The notes: generated by a model from the sequence alone, not told the origin. A stretch of 64,000 bases of DNA from Pontibacillus chungwhensis (GCF_030166655.1 NZ_CP126446.1:2232001-2296000), one strand, 5' to 3'; shown: positions 18,219 through 26,886, counted from the stretch's first letter. Program-made: numbers and translations.

Positions 18219-19550
18219 TTATTCAAATTTCATTTCGGCTTGCTTTAATTTTTCAACCTTTTCTTCTACTCCATCATTGGCATTAATAAAGATACGATAG
18301 GTACTTTCTCCTAATGTACCAAGAAATTCGTAGCAGAGCACTTCTTCATTCAGGTCATTTTCAATTATGGCCATATGCTGCTCTTGAATATCTACATTCG
18401 GATTCACACTATTTCTAGCTTCTTTCTCTGATATTTTTGGTTCTCCCAAGTCACGCTTATGATGATTCATAAGAAAATCACGTGCAGATAATCCAAGAAT
18501 ATCCCCGTTATCTAAGGCTACTTTAACTTGTAACGAATCAGGGTAAATGCGAACTCCATCCTGCACATACAAGAAATTATAAACCCCTACTTGATTGTAT
18601 TGAGTACTCTGGAAATTCTCCATGTTTGTATATTTGTATTGCGCTAGAAACTCTTTAGCTTTTTCAGCGCCATCATAAAGCCCTAACTCTGCTTCTTTTA
18701 GTTTTCTCTCAACCAGTATACTAATGGGATGTCCCCCTTTAACTGACATATCCATATAGCCATTCTTCTGATCGCCCCGATACGATAAACTATAGGTTGG
18801 CACCTCTGCTCCTTCACCACTCTTTGTCATCGTAACCTTTGCACCCTTTGGAATTTCGAAAATATTTTTAGTCTTTTCTCTGGCTTTCTCTTCAGATAAA
18901 TTTTCACCTTTTAAAAACTGGTATTCATGATTTTCTTTAGATGCCCCAGTAAAAGTTGGGCCAAGGTCGCCTTCTGAATACCCTTCCATATTCTTCTCGA
19001 CTGTTTTAAACCCATCAATTATAGTATTATCCGCTTTATCATCGTTTGCTAATGCTAACTGGACATCCATCCAGCGAAGATTATCGTTAAGAACCATGTA
19101 TTGAACTTTTCGAAGCTCTTTTTCAATTTTGCCTGATTGCTTATAAAGGTTTTCTAACAACTTTACCTCTTCATCTGTAAGTGGATTTTTATTTAAATCC
19201 CTTATAGCTGTTCTGTAACTAAACTCTCCAATATTTGCAAGAAATTCTTCTGTTTTATTAAAAGGAAGCAATGCTAGAGGGAGTTGCCCAACATCATTAT
19301 GCGCTTCTGAAGTAATTCTCCAAATATCAGCTAACTGCGGAGATAGCTGCTTTTGTGTATTCATCGCCAAAACTGTTCCAATTTTATCGTGCAATAAATT
19401 TGTATGATAAGATAAATCGTGGAAAGCGCGTTGATAGGAGTTCTCTGCCTGGACGAGTATAGCATTCTTCTCCTGGTGTTCCTGGTACCCCCAAACGGCA
19501 GTACCCGTCACCCCAACAGCTAACACCCCAATAAGGAGCCAACGGATCAT
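18219..19550 (-). CDS. ypeB: Germination protein YpeB
   Basis: A 443-residue protein with an N-terminal signal anchor (about 3-21), a helical middle region and C-terminal PepSY-type repeats (about 205-430). YpeB stabilises and localises the cortex-lytic enzyme SleB in the dormant spore, and is degraded on germination. It lies 18 bases after sleB, in the conserved sleB-ypeB bicistron. Length and organisation are normal. Confidence 0.94.
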   Translation of the reverse strand: MIRWLLIGVLAVGVTGTAVWGYQEHQEKNAILVQAENSYQRAFHDLSYHTNLLHDKIGTVLAMNTQKQLSPQLADIWRITSEAHNDVGQLPLALLPFNKTEEFLANIGEFSYRTAIRDLNKNPLTDEEVKLLENLYKQSGKIEKELRKVQYMVLNDNLRWMDVQLALANDDKADNTIIDGFKTVEKNMEGYSEGDLGPTFTGASKENHEYQFLKGENLSEEKAREKTKNIFEIPKGAKVTMTKSGEGAEVPTYSLSYRGDQKNGYMDMSVKGGHPISILVERKLKEAELGLYDGAEKAKEFLAQYKYTNMENFQSTQYNQVGVYNFLYVQDGVRIYPDSLQVKVALDNGDILGLSARDFLMNHHKRDLGEPKISEKEARNSVNPNVDIQEQHMAIIENDLNEEVLCYEFLGTLGESTYRIFINANDGVEEKVEKLKQAEMKFE

Positions 19551-19568
19551 ATCAGTTTCACCCTTTCA

Positions 19569-20390
19569 CTATTTAGCAAAGATATGTTTACCAATCTTCT
19601 TAATTTGAGGCCGACTCCAGATCCAACCGGATGTAGCCGTATTTGGATTAAAGTAATAAAGAGCATTTTGTGATGGGTCCCACCCATTCATTGCATCCAT
19701 AACCGCTTTTTTAGATGTCTCATCAGGTTCTAACCAAATTTGGCCATCACTCACAGCCGTGAATGCCCTAGGTTCAAAAATAACTCCCGATACACTATTT
19801 GGGAAAGTGGAACTTTCTACGCGGTTTAAAATAACTGCCGCAACAGCCACTTGCCCTACATAAGGTTCCCCGCGTGCTTCACCATGTACGGCATTCGCCA
19901 TTAATTGAATATCGTTCTGTGAATATCCTGATGGAACATTCACTGCGGTAGGTTCAGACTGTGTATCTTCTGCTTCCTGACCTCCCTGCGGAGAAGGTTG
20001 GGTTTGCTGTTCCTTCGGAGTACCACCATAATACGTAAAGTCTTTACCAGAATTAATTTGCTTTTTAACATACTGCTTATCATACTGAGTCGCATCTCTC
20101 AATTTTTGCTTTACTTCTTGCCCAGCTAAACCATCAATCTCTAAACCGAATTCCTTCTGAAAGTTTCGAAGAGCCCAATAAGTTCCCCATCCAAAAACTC
20201 CGTCAATCTTCCCCTCATAAAAGCCGATATACTGAAGCCGTGCTTGCAACTCAATCACATCATCTCCAGTTGACCCCTTTTGCAAGATTCTTGGACTGAA
20301 CGCATGAGATGTTTGATCCACACTCGATGATACGGAAACCGTTAATATCAAAGCGATCAATAATATAGACATCACTCGCAACCATTTCAT
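19569..20390 (-). CDS. sleB: Spore cortex-lytic enzyme SleB
   Basis: A 273-residue secreted lytic transglycosylase that degrades cortex peptidoglycan containing muramic-delta-lactam during germination. A signal peptide (about 1-30) precedes a PG-binding domain (about 35-92, ILQKGSTGDDVIELQARLQ), a low-complexity linker and the Hydrolase_2 catalytic domain (about 165-273, ANAVHGEARGEPYVGQVAVA with the catalytic Glu). Good ribosome-binding site GGAGGAT. SigG control is expected; no perfect SigG promoter was seen. Confidence 0.96.
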   Translation of the reverse strand: MKWLRVMSILLIALILTVSVSSSVDQTSHAFSPRILQKGSTGDDVIELQARLQYIGFYEGKIDGVFGWGTYWALRNFQKEFGLEIDGLAGQEVKQKLRDATQYDKQYVKKQINSGKDFTYYGGTPKEQQTQPSPQGGQEAEDTQSEPTAVNVPSGYSQNDIQLMANAVHGEARGEPYVGQVAVAAVILNRVESSTFPNSVSGVIFEPRAFTAVSDGQIWLEPDETSKKAVMDAMNGWDPSQNALYYFNPNTATSGWIWSRPQIKKIGKHIFAK

Positions 20391-20429
20391 ATCTCGTATA
20401 TCCTCCTGAACAATAGTCTTTATGCACTG

Positions 20430-20444
20430 TAGTTTCCGAAACTA
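20430..20444. repeat. Palindrome upstream of sleB
   Basis: TAGTTTC-C-GAAACTA, seven perfect pairs around one base, about 40 bases before the sleB ATG. It lies where the sleB promoter is expected. A possible operator. Confidence 0.4.
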
Positions 20445-20535
20445 TCGGCTTTTTATGCATAAGAGACCATTAAAGTCAGCGGTTGCCTTTAAATATGTTC
20501 CATATAAGTACTTGAACATCACTAAACTTACGCAG

Positions 20536-20570
20536 AAAAAAATAAAACCCGCTCTATATAGAACGGGTTC
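20536..20570 (-). terminator. Rho-independent terminator of prsW
   Basis: Stem AACCCG/CGGGTT extended by an inner TCTATATAGA palindrome, followed by TTTTATTTTTTT on the minus strand. Confidence 0.8.
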
Positions 20571-20572
20571 GG

Positions 20573-21259
20573 TTATGCTTTCCATTTATTTTGTTCAATA
20601 GGGATAATATCTGCAGAAGCCATATTGGCTTGCTTAACTTTCCTTATTGCGATCATCCATAAAATAATCATGAAAGGGGTAAGCGTATATAACCATGTGG
20701 ATTTCCAAGCTTCTAGGATATAATCGTACAGGCCATGAAGGAAGACAGGCGTCACTAAGGCAAGCCATATGATATACATTGATTTCTTGTGGATGTCCGT
20801 TTTTCCTTTCCCCATATAATATCCCATAATCACTCCAAATAAAGCATGGGAGGAGACGGGATAAAGGGCGCGTAAAAACGCGAGTTCAACCCCATTGGCG
20901 AGTAAGTACAAAATATTCTCTACCGTCGCAAATCCAAGGCTTATCGAAACACCATAAACGATGCCATCATAGCGACCTTCAAAGTGATCTTGCTTATAGA
21001 CAGCATATAAGAAAATAAACCATTTAAAGAACTCTTCAAGTCCTGCTGATAGGAGAAAGGACTTTGTTAACGGATATTGTAAGACGCCTTCTGTCTCAAA
21101 AGCGTACTGAATAAACATGATTGGGAACACTAGTAACGCTCCCATTATGAACGTTCTGAATACAATCGAAAAAGGCTTAGAGTCAAAACGGTCTTTCAAA
21201 TAAAAAAACGACATGAGCGCAAAGCCCGGTGCCATTGCTGCTGAGAGTATAGTAAACAC
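20573..21259 (-). CDS. prsW: Intramembrane protease PrsW
   Basis: A 228-residue polytopic membrane protein with about eight transmembrane segments. Conserved acidic pairs characteristic of PrsW are visible: GLEEFFKW (about 66-73) and the downstream SHALFGVIMGYYMG segment (about 137). In B. subtilis PrsW performs site-1 cleavage of the anti-sigma factor RsiW in the SigW envelope-stress pathway. The substrate gene is not in this window. GTG start at 21259 behind GAGGAGG. Confidence 0.92.
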   Translation of the reverse strand: MFTILSAAMAPGFALMSFFYLKDRFDSKPFSIVFRTFIMGALLVFPIMFIQYAFETEGVLQYPLTKSFLLSAGLEEFFKWFIFLYAVYKQDHFEGRYDGIVYGVSISLGFATVENILYLLANGVELAFLRALYPVSSHALFGVIMGYYMGKGKTDIHKKSMYIIWLALVTPVFLHGLYDYILEAWKSTWLYTLTPFMIILWMIAIRKVKQANMASADIIPIEQNKWKA

Positions 21260-21346
21260 GACCGTTCCTCCTCTTTCAATTCAATCTATTTCATCGTATC
21301 ATGAACATAATGGAAAGAAAATACTTGAAATAAGAAGGTGTACATA

Positions 21347-22315
21347 TTGAAAAAAATTGTAGTATTACATACAGGCGGAACCATATCCATGAAAGAAGAT
21401 AAAGACACAGGGACTGTGGCGCCAGAACAAGATCACCCATTATATGATATGCTTCCTTCCTTAGCCACTTCAGCCGAAATCGAAGATGAGGTCGTCTTTC
21501 ATTTACCTTCTCCTCACATGACTCCTGCACACATGTTGAAGTTAGGGCAAAGGATTCATGAACGTTTAGCGAATGAAGAAATTCATGGCATCGTCATTAC
21601 TCACGGAACAGATACACTTGAGGAAACAGCATATTTTTTAGATCTTTATTTGCAGACTCGTAAACCCATAATTGTGACTGGAGCGATGCGTTCTTCAAAT
21701 GAAATTGGTTCTGACGGGCTTTATAATTTATTAACATCCGTTCGAGTAGCATGCTCTGACGAAGCACAAGATAAAGGTGTACTGGTTGTCATGAACGATG
21801 AAATCCATAGCGCAAAGAATGTGACAAAGACCTCAACAAGTAATGTAGCTACTTTTCAAAGTCCGCAATACGGCCCAATTGGTATTGTAACGAAAACAGG
21901 GATCATGTTTCACCATACCTTAACATCTCATGAGTCGTATCCAATCCAACAAATCACAAAACGTGTCTCACTTATAAAAACTTATGCTGGTATGGACCGG
22001 GAAACAGTAGAAGCGATTCGCCAAACAAATCCAGATGGGCTAGTGATCGAAGCGTTAGGGCAAGGAAATGTTCCACCCCAAATTGTTGAACCTTTAAAAG
22101 GAATGATCAATGATGGAATACCAGTTGTGCTTGTATCGAGGTGCTACCAGGGAATAGCTCAAGATGTGTATGGATATGAAGGCGGGGGACGCAGGCTTAA
22201 GGAAATGGGAATTGTCTTTTCAAACGGTTTAACAGGACCAAAAGCACGCATTAAATTAATGATCGCCTTAGAAATGACACAGAATGCCTCAGAATTGGTA
22301 CATATTTTTTCATAG
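21347..22315 (+). CDS. ansA: L-asparaginase, type I
   Basis: A 322-residue cytoplasmic-type asparaginase hydrolysing asparagine to aspartate and ammonia. The two catalytic threonine motifs are VLHTGGTIS (about 6-14) and THGTDTLEETA (about 85-95), with a distal Lys in the conserved C-terminal part of the first domain. No signal peptide. TTG at 21347 is six bases after AGAAGGTG; the GTG at 21338 overlaps that site and is rejected. It is the only plus-strand gene between prsW and ypdA and ends at a bidirectional terminator. Confidence 0.9.
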   Translation: MKKIVVLHTGGTISMKEDKDTGTVAPEQDHPLYDMLPSLATSAEIEDEVVFHLPSPHMTPAHMLKLGQRIHERLANEEIHGIVITHGTDTLEETAYFLDLYLQTRKPIIVTGAMRSSNEIGSDGLYNLLTSVRVACSDEAQDKGVLVVMNDEIHSAKNVTKTSTSNVATFQSPQYGPIGIVTKTGIMFHHTLTSHESYPIQQITKRVSLIKTYAGMDRETVEAIRQTNPDGLVIEALGQGNVPPQIVEPLKGMINDGIPVVLVSRCYQGIAQDVYGYEGGGRRLKEMGIVFSNGLTGPKARIKLMIALEMTQNASELVHIFS

Positions 22316-22383
22316 CTGCGCGAAAAGTCAAAGTCTTTGAGATGATTGATGGCAATTCACTCTATATGATAGGCAAATACATA

Positions 22384-22417
22384 AAAAGGTTCTGCGACTA
22401 ACCTCGCAGAACCTTTT
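22384..22417. terminator. Bidirectional terminator between ansA and ypdA
   Basis: A perfect 13-pair stem (AAAAGGTTCTGCG and complement) with an eight-base loop, serving converging genes. Confidence 0.9.
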
Positions 22418-22426
22418 CTAGTTTTA

Positions 22427-23401
22427 TTATTTCCCGCAAATAGCTGCGGCAATTGTTTCGCCATGATGTCGACCGTTTTCAATGAAAATTTCATTGTTGT
22501 TGTAGCCTGCTGCAATTACTCCTGCAATATAAATGCCAGGCACATTTGTTTCCATTGTTTCTTCATTAAAGGCCGGACGACCCGTCTCTTCTTCAATCGT
22601 AATACCCATTTCACGCAAGAAACTATGATCAGGGTGATAACCAGTCATAGCAAAAACAAAGTCATTCTTCACATCTTTTTGTTGTCCATGAACCTCATAG
22701 TATACTTTATCATGCGTGATCTCGGTTACGTTCGCATTGAATTCCATTTGAATGACTTCTTTGTTCACAAGAGCTTCAAATTCGGGTAGGATCCATGGCT
22801 TAACACTTTTGGAATAATCGGCCTGTCGATATAACACCGTTACATTTGCGCCAGCTTTAACAAGTTCTAATGTAGCATCTACAGCAGAGTTCTTCCCGCC
22901 AATGACCACTACATTCTTATCAAAGTAAGGATGAGACTCTTTGAAATAATGGCTTACCTTGTTTAATGATTCCCCAGGTATCCCCATATAATTTGGGTGG
23001 TCGTAGTACCCTGTAGCAATCACAATGTGATTCGCCTGATAAGTAACTTCTTCTCCATTATTTCGCTTTGAACAGAGCGTAAATGTATGATCGTCTTTCG
23101 TCACGTTTAACACTTTTTCATATGCATTGACTCGAAGATCCTTTCGTTTAGCAACTGCCCGATAATACGCCAATGCTTGATTACGGACTGGTTTCTTCAT
23201 CTCTGTTATAAATGGCATACGCCCAATCTCTAACTTCTCGCTCGAGCTAAAAAAGGTTTGGTGAGTGGGATAATTATAGATGGCATTTACTACATTCCCT
23301 TTCTCAATAATAAGCGGGTTCATCCCTTTTTCTTGAAGCTCAATAGCAGTGGACAAACCACATGGTCCTGCTCCTACAATTATTACATCTTCTTTCTGCA
23401 C
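22427..23401 (-). CDS. ypdA: Bacillithiol disulfide reductase YpdA
   Basis: A 324-residue FAD/NAD(P)H-dependent oxidoreductase. The N-terminal FAD motif is VGAGPCGLSTA (about 9-19, containing the conserved cysteine Cys14 implicated in bacillithiol disulfide reduction), and the NAD(P)H motif is VVIGGKNSAVDAT (about 165-177). The C-terminal FAD segment GIYIAGVIAAG is near 290. It regenerates bacillithiol, the low-molecular-weight thiol of Bacilli. GTG start behind GGAGTGAAGG. Neighbour of glutamate dehydrogenase as in B. subtilis. Confidence 0.93.
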   Translation of the reverse strand: MQKEDVIIVGAGPCGLSTAIELQEKGMNPLIIEKGNVVNAIYNYPTHQTFFSSSEKLEIGRMPFITEMKKPVRNQALAYYRAVAKRKDLRVNAYEKVLNVTKDDHTFTLCSKRNNGEEVTYQANHIVIATGYYDHPNYMGIPGESLNKVSHYFKESHPYFDKNVVVIGGKNSAVDATLELVKAGANVTVLYRQADYSKSVKPWILPEFEALVNKEVIQMEFNANVTEITHDKVYYEVHGQQKDVKNDFVFAMTGYHPDHSFLREMGITIEEETGRPAFNEETMETNVPGIYIAGVIAAGYNNNEIFIENGRHHGETIAAAICGK

Positions 23402-23492
23402 GTTTCCTTCACTCCTCTATCTACAACACAGATCATCGTAACATAAGTATCATAAGGTTCTTTCGTATATAATCTTTAACATGTTTCCAAAA

Positions 23493-23530
23493 CAAAAAAA
23501 CATCTCCTACCCACATAATGATAGGAGATG
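23493..23530 (-). terminator. Rho-independent terminator of glutamate dehydrogenase gene
   Basis: CATCTCCTA paired with TAGGAGATG (nine pairs, 12-base loop), followed by seven T on the minus strand. Confidence 0.85.
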
Positions 23531-23547
23531 CTTGCAAAAGATTCAAC

Positions 23548-24828
23548 CTATATCCATCCACGGAAGCGTGAAGCCTCCGCCATTTTTCTAACACCAACCA
23601 TATAAGAGGCAAGTCGCATATCAATACGACGAGTTTCAGCAGTGTTATACACTGCATTAAAACCTTTTACGATTACTTTGTGAAGCTTCTCTTCTACTTC
23701 CTCTTCTGTCCAGTAATACCCTTGGTTATTCTGTACCCATTCAAAGTAAGAAACCGTCACGCCTCCAGCAGAAGCTAACACATCAGGCACTAAGAGAATG
23801 CCACGTTCTGATAAAATACGTGTTCCATCTAAAGTAGTTGGACCATTCGCCGCTTCAACTACAATGCTTGCTTTAATGTTGGATGCATTCTCTTCAGTAA
23901 TCTGGTTTTCAATTGCAGCTGGCACTAGAATATCACAATCTAACTCTAGCAACTGCTGATTCGTGATTGTATTTTTAAATAGATTCGTTACTGTTCCAAA
24001 GCTATCTCTACGATCAAGAAGATAATCTATATCAAGACCTTCAGGATCATGAAGTGCACCATTAGCATCAGAGATACCAATAACTTTTGCACCTTTATCA
24101 TGCATAAATTTCGCTAAAAAGCTTCCGGCATTACCAAAGCCTTGAATGACGACACGCGCTCCTTGGATATCGATATCTTTCTTTTTGGCTGCTTCTTCAA
24201 TACAAATTGTAACACCTTTGGCAGTAGCAGATTCACGACCATGTGATCCACCTAAAACAAGAGGTTTTCCTGTAATAAATCCTGGGTTATTAAATTCATC
24301 AATACGACTATACTCATCCATCATCCAAGCCATAATTTGAGAATTTGTAAAGACATCAGGTGCAGGAATATCTTTAGTAGGACCAACAATTTGGCTAATA
24401 GCTCGTACATAACCGCGACTAAGTCCTTCTAGTTCACGGAAAGACATTTCACGTGGATCGCAAACAATTCCGCCTTTACCTCCGCCATACGGAAGGTCTA
24501 CAATCCCAGCCTTTAAACTCATCCAGATTGATAGGGCCTTGACTTCTTTTTCAGTTACATCCGGGTGGAATCTCACGCCACCTTTAGTAGGGCCTACCGC
24601 ATCATTATGTTGTGCTCTGTATCCTGTAAAGATCTTAATGGAACCATCGTCCATTCGAACTGGTATACGGACAGTCATCATTCTTACAGGTTCTTTAAGC
24701 AATTCAAACACTTCGGACGGATATCCCAATTTATCAAGTGCCTTATTCACTACAGTTTGAGTTGATTTTAATACGTCTAATTTGTCATGATTTTCATTCG
24801 CAGAATCTGCTGCTTTATCGGCTACCAT
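23548..24828 (-). CDS. gudB: NAD-specific glutamate dehydrogenase
   Basis: A 426-residue catabolic glutamate dehydrogenase, converting glutamate to 2-oxoglutarate and ammonia. GPTKGGVRFHP (about 80-90) and KAGIVDLPYGGGKGG (about 110-124) contain the glutamate-binding and catalytic lysines; GFGNAGSFLA (about 225) is the NAD-binding motif. The B. subtilis 168 GudB-type inactivating three-residue duplication near the active site is absent, so the enzyme should be active. ATG 24828 follows GGGAGGTAA. Locus position is that of gudB, but the promoter carries a cre site, which in B. subtilis is a property of rocG. Confidence 0.93.
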   Translation of the reverse strand: MVADKAADSANENHDKLDVLKSTQTVVNKALDKLGYPSEVFELLKEPVRMMTVRIPVRMDDGSIKIFTGYRAQHNDAVGPTKGGVRFHPDVTEKEVKALSIWMSLKAGIVDLPYGGGKGGIVCDPREMSFRELEGLSRGYVRAISQIVGPTKDIPAPDVFTNSQIMAWMMDEYSRIDEFNNPGFITGKPLVLGGSHGRESATAKGVTICIEEAAKKKDIDIQGARVVIQGFGNAGSFLAKFMHDKGAKVIGISDANGALHDPEGLDIDYLLDRRDSFGTVTNLFKNTITNQQLLELDCDILVPAAIENQITEENASNIKASIVVEAANGPTTLDGTRILSERGILLVPDVLASAGGVTVSYFEWVQNNQGYYWTEEEVEEKLHKVIVKGFNAVYNTAETRRIDMRLASYMVGVRKMAEASRFRGWI

Positions 24829-24956
24829 GAACTTACCTCCCATGAAAATTCGGTTCAGTCAATGTACATTCCATTTCTTCAGAAATTAGTATACAACTTC
24901 TTAGCACTTATGGAAACACGAAAATGAATATTTTGGTCAAAACTAAACCTTTTATA

Positions 24957-24972
24957 ATGTAAGCGATTTCAT
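24957..24972. promoter_or_regulatory. Catabolite responsive element (cre) for CcpA
   Basis: The sequence ATGTAAGCGATTTCAT matches the cre consensus WTGNAANCGNWNNCW at every fixed position when read on either strand. It overlaps the -10 box and the predicted transcription start of the glutamate dehydrogenase promoter, a position suited to repression. Confidence 0.75.
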
Positions 24973-24999
24973 TATAAGGGGGTTTCGGAATTCTTGCAA
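24971..24999 (-). promoter_or_regulatory. Predicted SigA promoter of glutamate dehydrogenase
   Basis: TTGCAA (24994-24999), 17-base spacer, TATAAT (24971-24976) on the minus strand. It implies a leader of roughly 135 bases. A weaker alternative (TTTCCA-17-TATACT, 24888-24916) lies downstream. Confidence 0.6.
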
Positions 25000-25136
25000 T
25001 AACATCTTTATGTGAGCCCCCTATATTTACTATTCTGTTTTATCGTAACATGTTCATATGAATCCTTCTAATATTTACTTAAATATTTTTTACTTTTCTA
25101 CTCAGGACTCACTAATGGATTCACTAATCTACAAAA

Positions 25137-25167
25137 AAAAGACCGTCCTCTTTAATGGACCGATCTT
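25137..25167 (-). terminator. Terminator of mecB
   Basis: An imperfect stem (AAGATCG-G-TCC with GGACGGTCTT, one bulge) followed by at least eight T on the minus strand. Confidence 0.65.
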
Positions 25168-25172
25168 TTCAT

Positions 25173-25751
25173 TTACTGAAAATACGTTGTAATCTCCTGA
25201 ACCGCATTGCCTCTAAGAATCGTTGTTCCATATTCGTGAAGACGATAGCTGGTCACAGTACTTGGGGATCCGAATTCAGAAAGAATCGCGATTAAATCTT
25301 CTCGATTCAATTCATCCATATCTTCATCATTTAATTGCATAAAGTAACGATCCATGAAGTAGACTGATCCCCCTTCTATGCCTAACTGAGATAAATGGTG
25401 AGCTACTTGGATAATGTCTTCGAATGAGTGAAAGGTGAACATCATTTCCTTACTCTCATCGAGCGTTACTTTCATTTCGATATAGTCCTCATCGTAATTT
25501 TCATCTGTCTGGTCACTTTGAGTAACAACAATCAGCATACCTTGAGCTTGCATAAGATAAACCTGAACCAAAAGTGTTCCCTCAAGTTCAATCCCTAACT
25601 CATCTGTAGCCTCATACATCATATCATGAAACAATGCATGGACTGCAGGGAGGTCGTGCCACAGATCCTCTTTGGAAATACCGCGATCGAGTAAATCATC
25701 AAAGGTTAAAAATATTTTAAATTTATTACTTGATAATCTTTCAAGACGCAT
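25173..25751 (-). CDS. mecB: Adaptor protein MecB (YpbH)
   Basis: A 192-residue MecA-family adaptor that presents substrates to ClpCP. The N-terminal substrate-binding segment MRLERLSSNKFKIFLTFDDL and the acidic linker before the C-terminal ClpC-binding domain (about 105-192, HSFEDIIQVAHHL) match the family. At this locus (next to gudB/ypdA) the paralogue is MecB/YpbH rather than MecA, which lies elsewhere in B. subtilis. Own terminator downstream. Confidence 0.9.
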   Translation of the reverse strand: MRLERLSSNKFKIFLTFDDLLDRGISKEDLWHDLPAVHALFHDMMYEATDELGIELEGTLLVQVYLMQAQGMLIVVTQSDQTDENYDEDYIEMKVTLDESKEMMFTFHSFEDIIQVAHHLSQLGIEGGSVYFMDRYFMQLNDEDMDELNREDLIAILSEFGSPSTVTSYRLHEYGTTILRGNAVQEITTYFQ

Positions 25752-25886
25752 TCATTCGTCCCCCTTTGAATGCATGTGCGATGCCTTACATTAGTATATG
25801 TTTTTTCTTTGATTTTGGTACTATTTTTAAAGTATAAATTGGAATGGATAAGTGTACAACAATTTTATTCATTTCAAAGCTCGCAA

Positions 25887-25914
25887 CAAAAAGACCCGCG
25901 TATCCACGCGGGTC
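25887..25914 (-). terminator. Terminator of the MerR/B12 regulator gene
   Basis: GACCCGCG paired with CGCGGGTC (eight G/C-rich pairs, six-base loop), followed by TTTTTGTT on the minus strand. Confidence 0.85.
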
Positions 25915-25915
25915 G

Positions 25916-26827
25916 TTATGAATGATTAGACAACCATTCTTCCCATTCTGTACTCGTACTTCCGATAATATAGGGCTTAACTGGCTCTTTATCTTTATGT
26001 GGTAATGTATCCAAGGCAAAGCCACCAAGTCCAATTTCTAAATCAGGATAGCGCTCCTTTAATGCATCTGCAATATGGACGGTCGAGGGTATGTTCTTTT
26101 TCATTGTACAAGACAAGAAAAGATATTTAGGCTTAAGCTCGTTTACGATTACTTCCACGTCCCCTGGTGCAATACTTTGACCAAGATAAACCACATCGTA
26201 CCCCTGACGTTTAAGATAAAGGCTGAAAATCAAGATACCTAATTCATGTCTCTCATTAGGTCCACACACACAAACGGCTTTAGGTTGCATATGGTTAGCC
26301 GGCATAGAGACTAACATCATTCCAAGTCTAGATCGTAGGAAATTGCTTGCGAAATGCTCATGAACACTCGAGATTTCATTCGATTCCCAAAGATCACCTA
26401 TTTTCACTAGAATTGGACCTACAATATCGATAGCCACTTTTTCAGGAGTAAAGAGGCTGAACGCATGATCAAGTTTCATTTGGGCTTCCCTCTCATTAAA
26501 GCGAAGAAGAGCATCCAATAATTCGTCCGATACTGATTCCACATGGCTTTCATTTGTGGTTGTATTTTCCTCTGAAATAGTCGTCTGCTGGCTTTGGTTG
26601 CTCTCTAGCAATGAAACGGCCTGGGATATAGTAAATCCTCTATTCACTTTATCAATCAGCCATTTAAGGACTTTAATATGTTCATCTGTATATAATCGAT
26701 GACCAGCCTCATTGCGCGTTGGACGTATCATTTTATATCTCCGCTCCCAAGCTCGAAGTGTACCTGATTGGATTCCGAGCATTGTTGATACGGCTTTGAT
26801 GTTGTATTTTCCTTGAGTGCTGGACAT
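25916..26827 (-). CDS. MerR-type regulator with cobalamin-binding photoreceptor domain (CarH/LitR-like)
   Basis: A 303-residue protein with a MerR winged-helix DNA-binding domain (about 7-75; TLRAWERRYKMIRPTRNEAG), a four-helix cap (about 100-175) with the W-x9-EH signature (Trp147...Glu157-His158), and a B12-binding domain whose ExHxxG motif is ERHELG (192-197, His194 the expected lower cobalt ligand). CarH and LitR bind adenosylcobalamin in the dark, repress as tetramers, and release DNA in light. In Thermus CarH the residue after the cap Trp is His132, the light-state ligand (from memory); here it is Glu, so light response is not assured. Own promoter and terminator; no carotenoid genes nearby, so targets are unknown. 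Confidence 0.85.
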   Translation of the reverse strand: MSSTQGKYNIKAVSTMLGIQSGTLRAWERRYKMIRPTRNEAGHRLYTDEHIKVLKWLIDKVNRGFTISQAVSLLESNQSQQTTISEENTTTNESHVESVSDELLDALLRFNEREAQMKLDHAFSLFTPEKVAIDIVGPILVKIGDLWESNEISSVHEHFASNFLRSRLGMMLVSMPANHMQPKAVCVCGPNERHELGILIFSLYLKRQGYDVVYLGQSIAPGDVEVIVNELKPKYLFLSCTMKKNIPSTVHIADALKERYPDLEIGLGGFALDTLPHKDKEPVKPYIIGSTSTEWEEWLSNHS

Positions 26828-26857
26828 ACCTTATCCCCCAATAAACTATTTGCCTTT

Positions 26858-26886
26858 ATTATAAGTAAAAACCTTTGTTGTGTAAA
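26858..26886 (-). promoter_or_regulatory. Predicted SigA promoter of the MerR/B12 regulator
   Basis: TTTACA (26881-26886), 17-base spacer, TATAAT (26858-26863) on the minus strand, about 30 bases before the ATG. Autoregulation at this site would fit CarH-type regulators. Confidence 0.6.

Larger units (their letters stand above)
24829..25172. other. Regulatory region upstream of glutamate dehydrogenase
   Basis: A 344-base gene-free stretch. It holds the predicted promoter and cre site of glutamate dehydrogenase, a GGGGG/CCCCC-ended imperfect inverted repeat (about 24977-25022) and the mecB terminator at its right end. Confidence 0.65.

Noticed and set aside
23548-24828. Possible cryptic GudB with inactivating direct repeat
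   Set aside because: No nine-base duplication is present near the active site; the reading frame and motifs are intact.
24888-24916. Alternative glutamate dehydrogenase promoter TTTCCA-17-TATACT
   Set aside because: Weaker -35 than the upstream TTGCAA-17-TATAAT promoter; kept only as a possible secondary start.
24974-25022. GGGGG/CCCCC inverted repeat as a riboswitch or terminator
   Set aside because: Only about eight pairs with a long unpaired loop and no T run; no known aptamer features.
25786-26034. Minus-strand open frame at the end of the B12 regulator gene
   Set aside because: Overlaps the regulator's C-terminus and terminator in another frame, with no translation signal.
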